Source: Bacteroides sp. (GTDB taxonomy: Bacteria > Bacteroidota > Bacteroidia > Bacteroidales > Marinifilaceae). From it: 33,671 bases of DNA. The DNA is taken from the NCBI GenBank assembly GCA_021771575.1, contig JAETOX010000020.1, positions 1 through 33,671 of the forward strand, read 5' to 3'. Positions 1 to 7,118 of the stretch are shown here, one piece after another (positions within the stretch are counted from its first letter, which is position 1; each line of letters opens with the position of its first letter). The translations under genes were made by a program, and so were the position numbers. The notes beneath the pieces are model-generated. The model saw only the letters and a list, made by a program, of their open reading frames with translations, did not search any database and was not told where the DNA came from.

Positions 1-2
1 AG

Positions 3-143
3 GAAGATGCTGATAAACCTTTGCGGAAATCGCATGAAAATCCCGATATTATCAAGTTATATGAAGAATATTTGGGAAAACCGATGAGCGAAAAAGCACA
101 TCACCTGTTACATACCCATTATTTCAATAAAGCACAAGAATAA
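3..143 (+). CDS. [FeFe]-hydrogenase catalytic subunit, C-terminal end (partial)
   Basis: The window opens inside this gene; only the last 46 codons are visible, ending at TAA 141-143. They read as the small-subunit-like tail of FeFe-hydrogenases: an S-H-E-N-P segment, then LYEEYLGKP, then KAHHLLHTHY near the end. In this family the tail wraps around the H-cluster domain. The catalytic cysteines lie upstream of the window and cannot be checked. A NuoE-like protein starts 28 bp downstream, which fits an electron-bifurcating or NAD(P)-linked hydrogenase (HydABC or Hnd type) that forms H2 from reduced ferredoxin and NAD(P)H. That class is inferred from the neighbour. Identity as an FeFe-hydrogenase tail is fairly sure; the subgroup is not. 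Confidence 0.8.
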   Translation, partial: EDADKPLRKSHENPDIIKLYEEYLGKPMSEKAHHLLHTHYFNKAQE

Positions 144-171
144 ACGACAGAAATCGTTAATCCTAAACATT

Positions 172-648
172 ATGAGTGAGATAAAATTACCCCAGCATAA
201 AATCGATAAACTACTGGCTATTTGTGAAGAACACGGTCATCAACCGGGCGAGTTAATTAACATCCTTCACAAGGCCCAAAACTTGTTCGGCTATTTGCCG
301 GCAGAAGTCCAAAAAATAGTAGCCAGAGAATTAAGCATTCCTGTTTCCAAGGTATACGGTGTGGTTACTTTCTATTCTTTTTTCACAATGGTTCCGAAAG
401 GTGAACACCCGATTTCCGTTTGTATGGGCACAGCCTGTTATGTCAGAGGAGCTGAAAAGATCCTGGACGAATTTAAACGGGTGTTGAACATCAATGTCGG
501 AGAAACGACAGCCGACGGCAAATATTCGCTGTCGAGCTTGCGTTGTGTAGGTGCTTGCGGTCTGGCTCCTGTCGTGCTGATCGGAGAAAAAGTATACGGT
601 CGTGTAGTCCCGGGAGATGTCGAAAAAATTCTGAAAGAGTTGGAATAA
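172..648 (+). CDS. NuoE/HydC-like [2Fe-2S] thioredoxin-fold subunit of the hydrogenase complex
   Basis: This 158-residue protein has the two parts of the 24-kDa NADH dehydrogenase subunit family. The N-terminal helical part (about residues 8-75) ends in the family motif VYGVVTFYSFF. The C-terminal thioredoxin-like fold carries four cysteines, Cys84 and Cys89 (CMGTAC) and Cys125 and Cys129 (CVGAC), which ligate one [2Fe-2S] cluster. In HydABC/HndABCD hydrogenases this subunit passes electrons between the flavin subunit and the catalytic subunit in the cytoplasm. It is the last gene of its operon, 28 bp after the hydrogenase and just before a strong terminator. The flavin (NuoF-like) subunit is not in view and should lie upstream. 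A role in a complex I was considered, but the hydrogenase neighbour argues against it. Confidence 0.9.
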   Translation: MSEIKLPQHKIDKLLAICEEHGHQPGELINILHKAQNLFGYLPAEVQKIVARELSIPVSKVYGVVTFYSFFTMVPKGEHPISVCMGTACYVRGAEKILDEFKRVLNINVGETTADGKYSLSSLRCVGACGLAPVVLIGEKVYGRVVPGDVEKILKELE

Positions 649-702
649 TTTTCGTGTTGTTTTTCAGTATGCCATTCTGAAACAATTCTCTGAAATTCTA
701 AT

Positions 703-748
703 AATGCACTCTAAAAGTTTTTTATCTAACTTTTGGAGTGCATTTTAT
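703..748 (+). terminator. Rho-independent terminator of the hydrogenase operon
   Basis: A 17-bp stem pairs 703-719 with 728-744 around an 8-nt loop. The only imperfection is one T-G pair. A short T-rich tail follows. It lies 55 bp after the NuoE-like stop codon. Confidence 0.85.
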
Positions 749-783
749 ATGTTTACTACCAGCGCTCTCCCGAAAATGTTACC

Positions 784-963
784 TTTATGATGTAGATAAT
801 TAGTAGTTATCTTGTATTTAACAGGATAGAAAAAGATTTTATATCCAATTAATTCCCAATCTAACTCCAATTATAATTGGAGTTAGATTGGAGATTAATT
901 GGGGTTGAATTGGAGTTACTACCTAATAACTACTTAGTAACTACCTATTAACTACATTGTAAA
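784..963. repeat. 180-bp dyad-symmetric array of 11-nt units
   Basis: Eight consecutive 11-nt units lie on each side of a central TATA (872-875). Right side, units 1-4: ATTGGAGTTAG, ATTGGAGATTA, ATTGGGGTTGA, ATTGGAGTTAC (876-919). Units 5-8: TACCTAATAAC, TACTTAGTAAC, TACCTATTAAC, TACATTGTAAA (920-963). The left side mirrors them in the same register. The inner 36 bp (856-891) are a perfect palindrome, and 845-902 pair with only a 2-nt mismatch per arm. The outer pairs are decayed, yet the outermost units still match at 9 of 11 positions (TACATTGTAAA against the complement of 784-794). Eleven is not a multiple of three and no reading frame fits, so this is not a coding repeat. It could form a cruciform, a long RNA hairpin, or a phased protein-binding array. 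Confidence 0.85.
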
Positions 964-982
964 AATACGCCTCATCCTGAAA

Positions 983-1009
983 AAGTTTACTATAAACTGA
1001 GGTAAACTT
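983..1009. repeat. Short inverted repeat upstream of the lipoprotein gene
   Basis: AAGTTTAC (983-990) and GTAAACTT (1002-1009) form a perfect 8-bp inverted repeat spaced by 11 nt. It could be a small hairpin or an operator for the gene at 1222. Otherwise 964-1221 is AT-rich. It also contains a 6-bp hairpin (GCATTC at 1164-1169 with GAATGC at 1179-1184) in what is probably the mRNA leader. I see no clear TAnnTTTG box. Confidence 0.4.
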
Positions 1010-1221
1010 ATGCCGGAATAAAAACAATATTACTTTCTCCTTATCATCAATTTTAGATGAAAATATTCCAAAATAGGATATATGATTTTTTTCGTTAATT
1101 ATATCACTGGCTAATCTTGTTTTTTTAAATATTTTTTTATAATTTTATCAAGTATAGCTCACTGCATTCTTGCTTTCCGAATGCTTCTTTGAATCATTTA
1201 TTCATTAAAACGTTTAATGTC

Positions 1222-2580
1222 ATGAAACGCATGATTATCTTTTTGACAGTAATTGTGGTCGGGGCATGTCATCGACAAATGGAACCCTGGCCTTCCGACA
1301 GCGACAAACAAAACGTCGCTATGTATGTCCGTACTCCCAATCTCTTAGGAATTACCGCTTCTCCTGCTGTTTATCAGGTATTCATTTACGATCCTCAATC
1401 GCAAGAGACGATTCGTTATCAGGTAAATCCGGATCAAACCAGTAATCAGCTTCAGTTGAAACTCTTTCCCGGCTCCTACCAAGGCTTTTGTATCACGCAC
1501 GCAGAAGCCGACGAATTTTGGGAATTCTCTGAAAATTCCACCCCGGAAGCCATTTTTCTGAAATCCCAAAAAACTAAAAACGGTGGGGAAACAGCCGGCG
1601 ATCATCTGCTAGGACAAACTCAGGTAGAAGTAGTCGAGGGAGGTGAAAACAAGGCGATTTTCGAACTCAACCGTAAAGTAGGCATGTTGCGGGTTATCAT
1701 CGAAAATGTACCGGAATGGTTGAACGATCTTCAGATCAACCTGGCTAATCTGCCTACAAAAATGAGTTTATCGGGGAAATACAGTACTGAAAAATATACT
1801 GTATCGACTCCGATCAGTCTTCCGGATCAAAACGGTTTGTCCTCAACGGACCTGTTGGTTTTCCCACCCCAGGACAAAAGTTTACTCACGTTATCCTCTG
1901 CTTCTCAGAATTTCATTACTTCGGAACATCCGATCGAGCAGATTTCAGCCAATCAAATTACCGAAATTAAGGCAATCTTCCGCGTCCCTTCCGGTTCTAC
2001 AGAAGTAAATTTCACAACCAACCTGATCGATTGGGAAGAACAAATTCAACATGAAGACGATTGGCCTATCGATATTCCGGAAGGCCCTTGCCAAGGAGAA
2101 GGCAACGGAAATAACCTGGTCGCTAATCCGGGATTTGAAGAAACCTGGGCAGATAATCTTCCAGCTTCATGGAAATTAAACGCATCGGGAAGCGATAAAC
2201 GCATTGTGGAAGTTACCAATCCGGTAGCCGAAGGCCAAAAAGCTATACGTTTAGAAGGGAAAACTTATCTTTATCAAGATATCCCCGTAAACGGAGGTCA
2301 ATGTTATCAATTGAAAATGTATGTCAATGCACCAACAAGTAATGTAAAATGGCGGTATTGGTGTACCTGGATGAACGGCAGTACAGACATCAAAATGGGA
2401 GAACTTCATCCCACCAACTACAACTATCAGACAACAGGTTACATAGATGCTTTCGACGGTTTGGTTGTCCGTGCTCCCTCCAACGCGACTAAACTTCGTT
2501 TAGAAATCCGTAATTACATGACTTTGCAATTAGACGAAGGCTTATATGTCGACAAAGTAAGTGTCGAAAAAATAGATTAA
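1222..2580 (+). CDS. Fimbrial-anchor-like (FimB/Mfa2-type) lipoprotein with C-terminal jelly-roll-like domain
   Basis: A 452-residue secreted lipoprotein. The frame is open from a TTG at 1189, but the ATG at 1222 gives a compact signal peptide ([16 protein letters not shown]) with the lipobox cysteine at residue 16, so I chose it. Residues about 30-280 resemble the beta-sandwich anchor and fimbrillin-like proteins of Bacteroidales: a VYQVFIYD strand, a hydrophobic LFPGSYQGF turn, and an [17 protein letters not shown] stretch. After a Gly-rich linker containing CQGEGNGNN, residues about 300-452 ([38 protein letters not shown]) look like a CBM4/9-type jelly roll. No fimbrial operon is adjacent, so it may be an orphan surface adhesin or glycan-binding protein. 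The family assignment is by pattern memory and is moderate. Confidence 0.6.
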   Translation: MKRMIIFLTVIVVGACHRQMEPWPSDSDKQNVAMYVRTPNLLGITASPAVYQVFIYDPQSQETIRYQVNPDQTSNQLQLKLFPGSYQGFCITHAEADEFWEFSENSTPEAIFLKSQKTKNGGETAGDHLLGQTQVEVVEGGENKAIFELNRKVGMLRVIIENVPEWLNDLQINLANLPTKMSLSGKYSTEKYTVSTPISLPDQNGLSSTDLLVFPPQDKSLLTLSSASQNFITSEHPIEQISANQITEIKAIFRVPSGSTEVNFTTNLIDWEEQIQHEDDWPIDIPEGPCQGEGNGNNLVANPGFEETWADNLPASWKLNASGSDKRIVEVTNPVAEGQKAIRLEGKTYLYQDIPVNGGQCYQLKMYVNAPTSNVKWRYWCTWMNGSTDIKMGELHPTNYNYQTTGYIDAFDGLVVRAPSNATKLRLEIRNYMTLQLDEGLYVDKVSVEKID

Positions 2581-3974
2581 CATGAACCGACCATTTTTGC
2601 CGGATCCACCCATTGGTCGAATTCGGACGGCGTGACATAACCGGTTTCTAAAGCAGCCTGCCGCAAGGTCTTCCCTTCGCGGTGGGCTTTTTGCGCTATA
2701 GAAGCAGCCTTGTAATAACCGATATGAGGATTCAGAGCAGTAACCAACATCAAGGAATCATCCAGATGTTTCCGGATCGTCTCCGGTACAGGTTCTATGC
2801 CCTGAGCACAGTGAGCAGTGAAGGTATAACATCCTTCACCGATCAAACGGGCACTATGCAAAAAATTACGAATAATCATCGGTTTAAAAACATTCAGTTC
2901 GAACTGTCCGGTAGCTCCACCGATTCCCAATGCAACGTCATTTCCCATTACCTGTGCAGCAATCATCGTCAAAGCCTCACATTGAGTAGGATTCACTTTC
3001 CCCGGCATAATGGACGAACCGGGTTCATTTTCCGGGATACGGATTTCTCCGATACCACAACGAGGTCCGGAACTCAACATACGAATATCGTTTGCAATTT
3101 TCATCAAGCCGACAGCAACCGTTTTCAATGCCCCATGAGTTTCGACCAAAGCATCGTGAGTAGCCAAAGCTTCAAATTTATTAGGAGCAGTGACAAAAGG
3201 ACAACCGGTTAAATCGGCAATCCGGGCAGCCACTTTTTCGGCATATCCTCGGGGAGTATTTATTCCGGTACCAACCGCTGTTCCTCCCAATGCCAATTCC
3301 GCTAAATGGGGCAATGTATGTCTGATTGCTTGTAAACCGTGGTCCAGTTGAGCTACGTATCCACTGATTTCCTGCCCCAATGTCAAGGGAGTTGCATCCA
3401 TGAAATGGGTTCGTCCGATTTTTACAATTTGCATAAATTCCCGGCTTTTTGCAGACAGAACATCCCGCAATTTTTCAAGGCCCGGCACGGTGATATCCAT
3501 CAACATTTTATAAGCAGCGATATGCATAGCTGTAGGAAAAGTATCATTCGAAGATTGCGATTTATTAACATCGTCATTCGGTTGTAATATTTTCTCCCGA
3601 TCTGTCAGTTCTCCTCCATGCAGGACATGAGCCCGGTTAGCTATAACTTCGTTTACATTCATGTTCGTTTGGGTTCCGCTTCCTGTCTGCCATACAACCA
3701 ACGGAAAAGCATCGTCCAGATGACCGGCCAATATTTCATCACATACCTGAACGATCCAAGCACATTTGGTTTGCGACAATACTCCCAACTCGCAATTAGT
3801 CCAGGCAGCCGCTTTCTTTAAATAAGCAAAAGCCCGGATTACTTCTATCGGCATACGATCGATATGAGATGCAATAGGAAAATTATTTATACTCCTCTGT
3901 GTCTGAGGACCATAATAGGCATACAGAGGAACTTTGACCTCTCCTAAGGTATCTTTTTCTATCCTGTAAATCAT
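2577..3974 (-). CDS. fumC: Class II fumarate hydratase (fumarase C)
   Basis: Fumarase C interconverts fumarate and L-malate without an iron-sulfur cluster, as a cytoplasmic homotetramer. At 465 residues it has the usual length. Visible motifs are [10 protein letters not shown] (97-106), the substrate-binding SSND (141-144), GRTH with His190 as the conserved catalytic-site histidine, and the superfamily signature [11 protein letters not shown] (319-329). In fermenting Bacteroidales this step sits in the oxaloacetate-malate-fumarate-succinate branch, which matches the anaerobic redox genes nearby. It is a single-gene unit on the minus strand. Its stop codon overlaps the stop of the convergent lipoprotein gene by 3 bp (2577-2580, sequence TTAA). 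Aspartase and argininosuccinate lyase share the fold, but the motif set fits fumarase. Confidence 0.95.
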   Translation of the reverse strand: MIYRIEKDTLGEVKVPLYAYYGPQTQRSINNFPIASHIDRMPIEVIRAFAYLKKAAAWTNCELGVLSQTKCAWIVQVCDEILAGHLDDAFPLVVWQTGSGTQTNMNVNEVIANRAHVLHGGELTDREKILQPNDDVNKSQSSNDTFPTAMHIAAYKMLMDITVPGLEKLRDVLSAKSREFMQIVKIGRTHFMDATPLTLGQEISGYVAQLDHGLQAIRHTLPHLAELALGGTAVGTGINTPRGYAEKVAARIADLTGCPFVTAPNKFEALATHDALVETHGALKTVAVGLMKIANDIRMLSSGPRCGIGEIRIPENEPGSSIMPGKVNPTQCEALTMIAAQVMGNDVALGIGGATGQFELNVFKPMIIRNFLHSARLIGEGCYTFTAHCAQGIEPVPETIRKHLDDSLMLVTALNPHIGYYKAASIAQKAHREGKTLRQAALETGYVTPSEFDQWVDPAKMVGSC

Positions 3975-4109
3975 CTCTGAACAATTGAATACAACTTATA
4001 TCATACCTCTCATCCAACTCCTCTTGTATGGAAGGTTTCCCTATAAACGTCATAATATCCCCAAAAGTTTTATTCATTCAGATGGCTTCATTATTAAAAT
4101 GGTATCTTT

Positions 4110-4149
4110 TTTAGTCGAAAAAGTCCGGGCATTTTTGACTATTCCGACT
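4110..4149. repeat. Inverted repeat built on AGTCGAAAAAGTC, shared with the rho terminator
   Basis: AGTCGAAAAAGTC (4112-4124) and GACTATTCCGACT (4137-4149) are inverted copies matching at 11 of 13 positions. A further GACTATTT lies just outside. The 16-mer TTTAGTCGAAAAAGTC at 4110-4125 occurs in exact reverse complement at 21335-21350, in the rho terminator. It is too far from a plus-strand gene end to be an obvious terminator here. It may be a remnant or an intergenic repeat family. Confidence 0.55.
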
Positions 4150-4318
4150 GTTTTGACTATTTAAAACGTACGATTAAATTGGGAATTACCCAATAATCTT
4201 CTTTCAAATTTCAATTGTATTAAAATATAAATCAATATATTGATATATAGTATTTTATTTCATTTTTATGTTTAATTTATTTTTCTCTTCTGCTAATGAT
4301 TTATTCCTTGTTTAATCG

Positions 4319-4326
4319 TACCTTTG
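4319..4326 (+). promoter_or_regulatory. Bacteroidetes -7 box (TACCTTTG) for the response regulator
   Basis: The box matches the TAnnTTTG consensus exactly and lies 24 bp before the ATG at 4351. No convincing -33 TTTG is seen. It implies transcription starting near 4332, which excludes the earlier ATG at 4324. Confidence 0.5.
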
Positions 4327-4350
4327 AATTCGTTATTTTATTTTTTTACA

Positions 4351-4728
4351 ATGGAAGAAGTCAAAAAGATTTCTAAACCTGAAATTTTAATTGCCGAAGA
4401 TGATCACAGTAATTATCTGTTATTTGAATTTCTTTTGAAAGGACACTACAAAATAATTCATGCCCATAATGGACGGGAAGCTGTCGATCTTTTCCGGAGC
4501 CATCATCCCCAACTCATTTTAATGGATATCAAGATGCCGGGAATGGATGGTTATGAGGCAACTTCTGAGATCCGTAAAATATCGCCCGATATCCCCATCA
4601 TCGCCATTACGGCCTATGCTTTCGCCGAAGATGAAAAAAAGATCATGGCAAGCGGTTTTGACGGTTATCTCTCCAAACCGGTAAAATCTCACCTTCTGTT
4701 AGTGAAGATAAAAGAATTTCTCCATTAG
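4351..4728 (+). CDS. Single-domain response regulator (CheY-like receiver)
   Basis: This 125-residue protein is only a receiver domain. The acidic pocket is E16-D17-D18, the phospho-acceptor is Asp59 (LILMDIKMPGMDG), the switch Thr is 87 (AITA), and the conserved Lys is 109 (YLSKP). There is no DNA-binding or enzymatic output domain. Such proteins act by phosphorylation-dependent binding to a partner or as phosphorelay intermediates. Its histidine kinase is not in the window. I chose ATG 4351 over 4324 because the promoter box ends at 4326 and the extra N-terminal residues are not family-like. It stands alone, tail to tail with the metallophosphoesterase gene and only 4 bp from that gene's stop codon. 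Receiver domains like this also occur detached from hybrid kinases, which I cannot exclude. Confidence 0.85.
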   Translation: MEEVKKISKPEILIAEDDHSNYLLFEFLLKGHYKIIHAHNGREAVDLFRSHHPQLILMDIKMPGMDGYEATSEIRKISPDIPIIAITAYAFAEDEKKIMASGFDGYLSKPVKSHLLLVKIKEFLH

Positions 4729-4732
4729 TTCG

Positions 4733-5887
4733 TTAACATTCAAGTTCCCGCAAAATATGTCCTTTCGTATTCAATACTTTCAATCTCAGCGTACCGCCTT
4801 TCCTCGTCAGCACTATCACGGTAGCTTCGTCTATTTCATATCCTCCGCCGACCACTACCGGGAAAGGATTACCCAGACTACCTGTAGGATGAAAAGCATG
4901 GATGTGGGTATGTGCATTCAACGATACGTCGACAGGACTTTTTTTCAGCAAATCGCCCCACAATTCCCGACAAGGCGTGTAATCGGTCTCGTTTCCCCAA
5001 AGCGGAATATGATGCACCAATACTTTTTTCCCGGCCTGCCGAAAGGCTTTCGAATGCAATTCCCGCCGTAAAAATTCCGTCTGTTCGTCTCTAAAACCGC
5101 TAAAATCGTTCAATCCATAATAAACCCAATGATCATCTGTCTTGTCCTCTCCGCAATCGAGCAGGACAAAACGGGTATCTCCCCAACTGAAAGCGCCATA
5201 AGTCTTGTCCCCCATATAGGATAGCAACCGTCTCAAATGAAGGGAATAGGCATTCCGGATTTCGTGATTCCCGCGTAAATAAAAGATAGGTTTTTCCGTA
5301 GCTCCGACCTGCCTGTGATAAAATGAAAATGCCCTCACGACTTCCTCTTCACATCCCGGCGCATCGAGCATGTCGCCATTGAAGATTACAAAATCATACT
5401 TTATCCCTTTTATCTGTTCGCACAAGGCAGCCATAGTCGGAAACTCCTGATGAATATCATTGAAAATAAGAGCTGTGAAATCGGTCTCCCGCTTTCCGGG
5501 TACCCGGAAAGAATAAAACGGCGAAACAGCCGTATGGCCGAAGGTTTTGCTATACGCTCCGTACTTCAGGATTTCTTGGGAACACACCCGGTAATAATAG
5601 GTCTCGCCGGCTTCCAGATCTTCCAGGCGGATTTTGTGGATGTGGTTATTGCAGACGACTTGTCCGTCGAGCATTGTCCGGGCTTTTTTCAACTCCAAGG
5701 TATCCGTACCGTATTCCACCCAACTGTATACCGGGACATAAGTCAGCCAACTAACCGTCACTCCATGTTCCGTCAGACTTTGTAAACAAGGGGCTGTCCG
5801 GAAAATCTGTCTGTAAGGGGTATTCTGCCGGGCATATCCTGCAACACATAACAAGAAAAACAAGAGTATACTACAAGTTGTTTTCAT
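4733..5887 (-). CDS. Secreted purple-acid-phosphatase-like metallophosphoesterase
   Basis: With start ATG 5887 the protein is 384 residues and begins with a classic signal peptide ending near GYARQ. An upstream ATG at 5905 would add six residues. Residues about 25-130 form an FN3-like domain (VSWLTY, ETYYYRV), as in purple acid phosphatases. The calcineurin-like core has the five metal-binding blocks: NDIH (143-146), GDMLD (171-175), GNHE (206-209), VHH (291-293) and NAHTHIH (324-330). This predicts a two-metal phosphomonoesterase or diesterase in the periplasm or outside the cell. It is the last gene of the minus-strand SusCD unit, 71 bp after tlpA, with a stem-loop (5912-5935) in the gap. 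The substrate is unknown. It may dephosphorylate ligands handled by the SusCD transporter. Confidence 0.85.
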   Translation of the reverse strand: MKTTCSILLFFLLCVAGYARQNTPYRQIFRTAPCLQSLTEHGVTVSWLTYVPVYSWVEYGTDTLELKKARTMLDGQVVCNNHIHKIRLEDLEAGETYYYRVCSQEILKYGAYSKTFGHTAVSPFYSFRVPGKRETDFTALIFNDIHQEFPTMAALCEQIKGIKYDFVIFNGDMLDAPGCEEEVVRAFSFYHRQVGATEKPIFYLRGNHEIRNAYSLHLRRLLSYMGDKTYGAFSWGDTRFVLLDCGEDKTDDHWVYYGLNDFSGFRDEQTEFLRRELHSKAFRQAGKKVLVHHIPLWGNETDYTPCRELWGDLLKKSPVDVSLNAHTHIHAFHPTGSLGNPFPVVVGGGYEIDEATVIVLTRKGGTLRLKVLNTKGHILRELEC

Positions 5888-5911
5888 ACTTTTCAACTTT
5901 ATCATTAAACA

Positions 5912-5935
5912 GGGAGCGACAAACCGGTCGCCCCC
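5912..5935 (-). promoter_or_regulatory. Intercistronic stem-loop before the metallophosphoesterase gene
   Basis: GGGAGCGAC (5912-5920) and GTCGCCCCC (5927-5935) pair as a 9-bp stem with a 6-nt loop. The one imperfect position becomes a G-U pair only in the minus-strand RNA, so it fits the operon mRNA. No U-run follows, so it is more likely a processing, stability or partial attenuation hairpin than a full terminator. Confidence 0.5.
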
Positions 5936-5958
5936 TCATTATCAATTCAGCATCAGCT

Positions 5959-7110
5959 TTACTCACCATAAAGCGTTTCCATCAGCAAATCGAGATTTGC
6001 TGCCCGTGCTTCTTGCTGTACGATCTTTCCCTCACCATCGATGACTAAGGAAAACGGTATACCATGCAGGCCGTAAGCCGTCCCGACATCATTCCCATTT
6101 TCATCCTTCACTGCCCGTAATTGCAGATAGGAGGGTTGGTCTTCCTTCATCGCTTTCCGCCATTCGGCATCTTCCTTATCCCAGGATACGGCAATGATGT
6201 TGAAACGGTCACCGTATTTTTCCTGCACCATTTTCAGATGGGGAATCTCCACCCGGCAGTGGCCGCACCACGATGCCCATACTTCCAGCATGTTGTACTG
6301 ACCAGGTTTTACATAATCGGAAAACATTCCTTCTTTGCCGTTCATGTCCACCACTTTAAAGTCGATGTAAGGTTTTCCCTTAGCTAGCTTGCAACGCTCG
6401 ACAACTTTGTTTTCCAATGCCCGATACCCTTTCAGGTTTTTCAACGAAGGCGACAACAACTTCATCCATTCCCGGATCTGTTCTTCCGAATATTTATTCG
6501 ACAGTACCCCATCGAATACTTCGAGAGACACCGGAGAATCCGGATGCGCCTTGATGAAATCAAGCCGACATTTTACGATCCGTTCTTCCAACGTCTGACT
6601 CTGCTTTTCTACCCCGATGCCCGGAGCGATACACTTTTCCGAGAATCCGCCTTCGTACAAATATCCTGAATATACACTCCACATTTTCGCATGCAGTTCA
6701 TTCCGCTCTTCATACAAAGGATCTACCTGTTGCCTAAAAGCATTATACAGGTCTTCCGACTGCGACCCTGTGATTTTTACTTTATACAAATCTTCCCAAT
6801 CCCCATCAATCCGGATATCCGAATTCTCGACGAACAGGCTAAAGGCTTTACCTCCCCACTGTCCATTTTTCTTTTCAACGGAAATGTCTCCGTAAAACGG
6901 TTCTGAAACTTGCCCTTCGAAACCGAACATCCCATCTTTTACCACCGTCGAACCGATGGTATCCCTGCCATTCCGCAAAATGACTTCCACACCATCTTCC
7001 ACACCGGCAATCTTAGCAGTAATCTTATATCCTGTTTCGGGTTTGCAGGCGGCTATACTCAACAAACAAGCCACCCATATACCGAAATGTTTCATTTTCA
7101 TATTTTTCAT
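5959..7110 (-). CDS. TlpA-type thioredoxin lipoprotein with N-terminal DUF4369-like domain
   Basis: Start ATG 7110 gives 383 residues and a lipoprotein signal whose lipobox ends at Cys22 (LSIAAC). Earlier ATG 7137 lies inside the previous gene and adds a non-signal-like segment. Residues about 28-115 (YKITAKIAGVEDG, VILRNGRDTI) match the DUF4369 beta domain often fused to Bacteroidetes thioredoxins. A helical linker follows. The C-terminal TlpA/redoxin fold has the redox pair Cys282-Cys285 in ASWCGHC and the cis-Pro loop GIPFSLVID. It should be anchored in an envelope membrane and act on protein or peptide disulfides. It is the seventh gene of the minus-strand unit, beginning 8 bp after the PKD-like gene. 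Thioredoxin lipoproteins are frequent SusCD companions; the partner here is unknown. Confidence 0.88.
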   Translation of the reverse strand: MKNMKMKHFGIWVACLLSIAACKPETGYKITAKIAGVEDGVEVILRNGRDTIGSTVVKDGMFGFEGQVSEPFYGDISVEKKNGQWGGKAFSLFVENSDIRIDGDWEDLYKVKITGSQSEDLYNAFRQQVDPLYEERNELHAKMWSVYSGYLYEGGFSEKCIAPGIGVEKQSQTLEERIVKCRLDFIKAHPDSPVSLEVFDGVLSNKYSEEQIREWMKLLSPSLKNLKGYRALENKVVERCKLAKGKPYIDFKVVDMNGKEGMFSDYVKPGQYNMLEVWASWCGHCRVEIPHLKMVQEKYGDRFNIIAVSWDKEDAEWRKAMKEDQPSYLQLRAVKDENGNDVGTAYGLHGIPFSLVIDGEGKIVQQEARAANLDLLMETLYGE

Positions 7111-7118
7111 TCTACCAG

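Larger units (their letters stand above)
3975..4350. other. Divergent intergenic region between fumC and the response regulator
   Basis: This gene-free region of about 375 bp is AT-rich. It holds an inverted repeat (4112-4149), listed separately, and a TACCTTTG box (4319-4326) for the rightward gene. For fumC I find only CAAAAGTT at 4062-4069, one base off the complement of the -7 consensus and without a -33 partner, so its promoter is not assigned. A short minus frame overlapping the fumC start looks like a shadow. Confidence 0.6.

Noticed and set aside
172-648. NuoE of a respiratory complex I
   Set aside because: The upstream gene is an FeFe-hydrogenase, and no other nuo genes follow before the terminator.
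784-963. The 11-nt array as a CRISPR array or coding repeat
   Set aside because: Units are contiguous without spacers, and 11 nt breaks the reading frame; dyad symmetry is not a CRISPR trait.
2682-3821. Several open frames on the plus strand opposite fumC
   Set aside because: They lie antisense to a fully conserved enzyme and have no recognisable domains; shadows of fumC codon structure.
3883-4077. Minus-strand 64-codon frame overlapping the fumC start
   Set aside because: Overlaps the conserved fumarase N-terminus in another frame and has no recognisable features.
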